Positions 62,472-64,000 of a DNA stretch of 64,000 nt are shown one piece after another. Every line of letters starts with the position of its first letter. The stretch's first letter is position 1. The stretch is taken from contig NC_016604.1 of the NCBI RefSeq assembly GCF_000230895.2, positions 5,270,001 through 5,334,000 of the forward strand, given 5' to 3'. Origin of the DNA: Mycolicibacterium rhodesiae NBB3 (GTDB lineage Bacteria > Actinomycetota > Actinomycetes > Mycobacteriales > Mycobacteriaceae). A program made the position numbers and the translations under genes. A model generated the notes under the pieces. The model was not told where the DNA came from and made no database searches. It saw only the letters and a program-made list of their open reading frames with translations.

Positions 62472-64000
62472 ATTCTCGGTATGGGCACCGATTCCCGAGC
62501 GGGTACGCCTGGACCTCGACGGGACACTGCACGACATGACCCGTTCAGACGACGGATGGTGGCGTGCCGAGGTCGAAGCGGGCGAAGGCGCGCGCTACGG
62601 GTTCGTCCTCGACGACGACCCGACAGTGCTGCCCGATCCGCGGTCGCCGCGCCAACCCGACGGCGTGCATGAACGCTCGGCATTGTGGCGGCCCGACGCC
62701 GGCGCATGGACCGACAACGGTTGGGCCGGCGCCTCGATCGAGGGCAGGGTGATCTACGAACTGCATGTCGGTACCTTCACCCCCGGTGCGACGTTCGATT
62801 CGGCGATCGAGAAGCTCGACTATCTGGTCGATCTCGGTGTCGACTTCGTCGAAGTCATGCCCGTGAACGCCTTCGGTGGCACGCACGGGTGGGGTTACGA
62901 CGGGGTGCTCTGGTACGCGGTGCACGAACCGTACGGCGGACCGGGCGCGTTGGTGCGCTTCATCGACGCCTGCCACCACCGCGGCCTCGGCGTGTTGATC
63001 GACGCGGTGTTCAACCACCTCGGTCCGTCGGGTAACTACCTGCCGCGCTTCGGCCCCTACCTCTCGTCAGGCAGCAACCCGTGGGGCGAATCGATCAACA
63101 TCTCCGGGCCGGATGCCGACGAAGTGCGCCGCTACATCATCGAGTGCGCACTGCGCTGGATGCGCGAGTTCCACGCCGACGGCCTTCGCCTCGATGCCGT
63201 GCACGCTCTCGTCGACACGACGGCGATCCACATTCTCGAAGAGCTCTCAGCGGAAACCGATGCGCTGGCCGAGGAGTTGGGCCGCCCGCTGTCACTGATC
63301 GCAGAGAGTGACCTCAACGACCCGCGGCTGATCACGCCGCGCGACCGCGGGGGTCTGGGGATGACCGCACAGTGGGATGACGACATCCACCACGCCATCC
63401 ACGCCGCGGTGTCCGGTGAGCGCCAGGGCTACTACAACGATTTCGGCTCGATGGAAGCGCTTGCACAGACGTTGAAGCACGGGTACTTCCATGCGGGGAC
63501 GTACTCGTCGTTCCGCCATCGCCGGCACGGGCGGCCGCTGGACACCGCGACGATTCCCGCGACCCGGCTGCTTGCGTACACCCTCACGCATGACCAGGTG
63601 GGGAACCGTGCGTGCGGCGACCGCCCCTCGCAGAACCTCACCTTCGGACAGTTGGCGGTCAAAGCCGCATTGGCCATCGGATCGCCCTACACCGCAATGC
63701 TTTTCATGGGTGAGGAGTGGGGCTCGTCATCTCCGTTCCAGTTCTTCACCTCACACCCCGAACCCGATCTGGCCAGAGCAACCGCCGAGGGGCGGAAACG
63801 AGAATTCGCCGAGCACGGGTGGGACGCCGACGAGATCCCCGATCCGCAGGACCCCGACACGTATGAACGGTCCAAGCTGAACTGGCACGAGATCGGCGAG
63901 GGCGAGCATGGCAGGCTCGCCCAGATCTATCGCGAGCTGATCGCGTTGCGCCACGACGAGCCAGATCTTGCCGACCCGTGGCTGGACCACATGCGCGTCG
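62464..64000 (+). CDS. treZ: Maltooligosyl trehalose trehalohydrolase (5' part)
   Basis: About 512 of an expected ~580 residues are present; the 3' end lies beyond the window. GH13-10 features: EFSVWAPIPERVRLDLDG in the N-terminal CBM domain, DGLRLDAVHALVD (nucleophile), LIAESDLND (acid) and LTHDQVGNR. It releases trehalose from the trehalosyl end made by TreY. ATG overlaps the treY stop. Confidence 0.96.
   Translation, partial: MAEFSVWAPIPERVRLDLDGTLHDMTRSDDGWWRAEVEAGEGARYGFVLDDDPTVLPDPRSPRQPDGVHERSALWRPDAGAWTDNGWAGASIEGRVIYELHVGTFTPGATFDSAIEKLDYLVDLGVDFVEVMPVNAFGGTHGWGYDGVLWYAVHEPYGGPGALVRFIDACHHRGLGVLIDAVFNHLGPSGNYLPRFGPYLSSGSNPWGESINISGPDADEVRRYIIECALRWMREFHADGLRLDAVHALVDTTAIHILEELSAETDALAEELGRPLSLIAESDLNDPRLITPRDRGGLGMTAQWDDDIHHAIHAAVSGERQGYYNDFGSMEALAQTLKHGYFHAGTYSSFRHRRHGRPLDTATIPATRLLAYTLTHDQVGNRACGDRPSQNLTFGQLAVKAALAIGSPYTAMLFMGEEWGSSSPFQFFTSHPEPDLARATAEGRKREFAEHGWDADEIPDPQDPDTYERSKLNWHEIGEGEHGRLAQIYRELIALRHDEPDLADPWLDHMRV

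Noticed and set aside
60363..62537. Minus-strand 724-codon open frame opposite treY
   Set aside because: GC-driven shadow of treY; no domains, and it crosses the treY/treZ overlap.

Overview
The window looks like a chromosomal segment of an environmental, fast-growing mycobacterium (Mycolicibacterium-type). The evidence is high GC with many GTG starts, a 13E12/DUF222 HNH protein, a glycine-rich PGRS-like protein, a bsaP gene beside bioB, and an F420-type nitroreductase. From about 22.8 kb to the right end, the gene order (lgt, trpABC, trpE, bcp, his, nad, lipase, bioB, bioDFA, acyltransferase, treXYZ) matches, as I recall it, the M. tuberculosis Rv1614-to-Rv1562c segment read in the opposite direction. 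No rRNA, tRNA, insertion sequence, CRISPR array or origin was recognised.

Left part (1-22.8 kb), mostly accessory metabolism. It opens with the 3' end of a CYP153-type P450 coupled to a ferredoxin reductase. A TetR / alpha-beta hydrolase / thioesterase / TetR cluster on the minus strand follows. Divergent from it is a plus-strand operon of a thiolase-like protein lacking the usual Cys motif, a zinc alcohol dehydrogenase and a carboxymuconolactone-decarboxylase-family protein. Next come a PaiB-like flavin protein, a cytochrome aa3 oxidase subunit I (ctaD) away from its usual serB2 neighbour, and a nitrate assimilation pair: NarK and a single-chain nitrate reductase fused to a diflavin reductase. 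A tctCBA tricarboxylate-type transporter follows, with a universal stress protein at its distal end and a divergent CitA/DcuS-type two-component system.

Middle (22.8-43.9 kb), core biosynthesis. Lgt carries a very long acidic C-terminal tail built from six imperfect repeats and is translationally coupled to trpA. The trp cluster (phyH-like, trpE, a membrane protein, trpC, trpB, trpA, lgt) and the his cluster (hisDCBH, priA/hisA, impC, hisF, hisI, esterase, small protein) are both on the minus strand, with overlapping or abutting starts and stops. No trpF is present; the bifunctional PriA known from actinobacteria would link the two pathways. A 650-bp AT-rich gap holding a repeated 7-mer and two dyads precedes a PGRS-like secreted protein gene. 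An F420-type enzyme and a TetR/alcohol dehydrogenase divergent pair with a palindromic operator come next.

Right part (43.9-64 kb). nadABC faces a divergent nrtR, with a perfect 8+7+8 palindrome between them. bioB-bsaP-DUF2567 and bioF-bioD-ligT each have a near-identical TGAAC-N3-GTTCA operator overlapping a TAACCT -10-like element, and a TetR gene (probable bioQ) is divergent from bioB. bioA is divergent from a membrane acyltransferase that is coupled to glgX(treX)-treY-treZ, the glycogen-to-trehalose pathway; treZ runs off the right edge.
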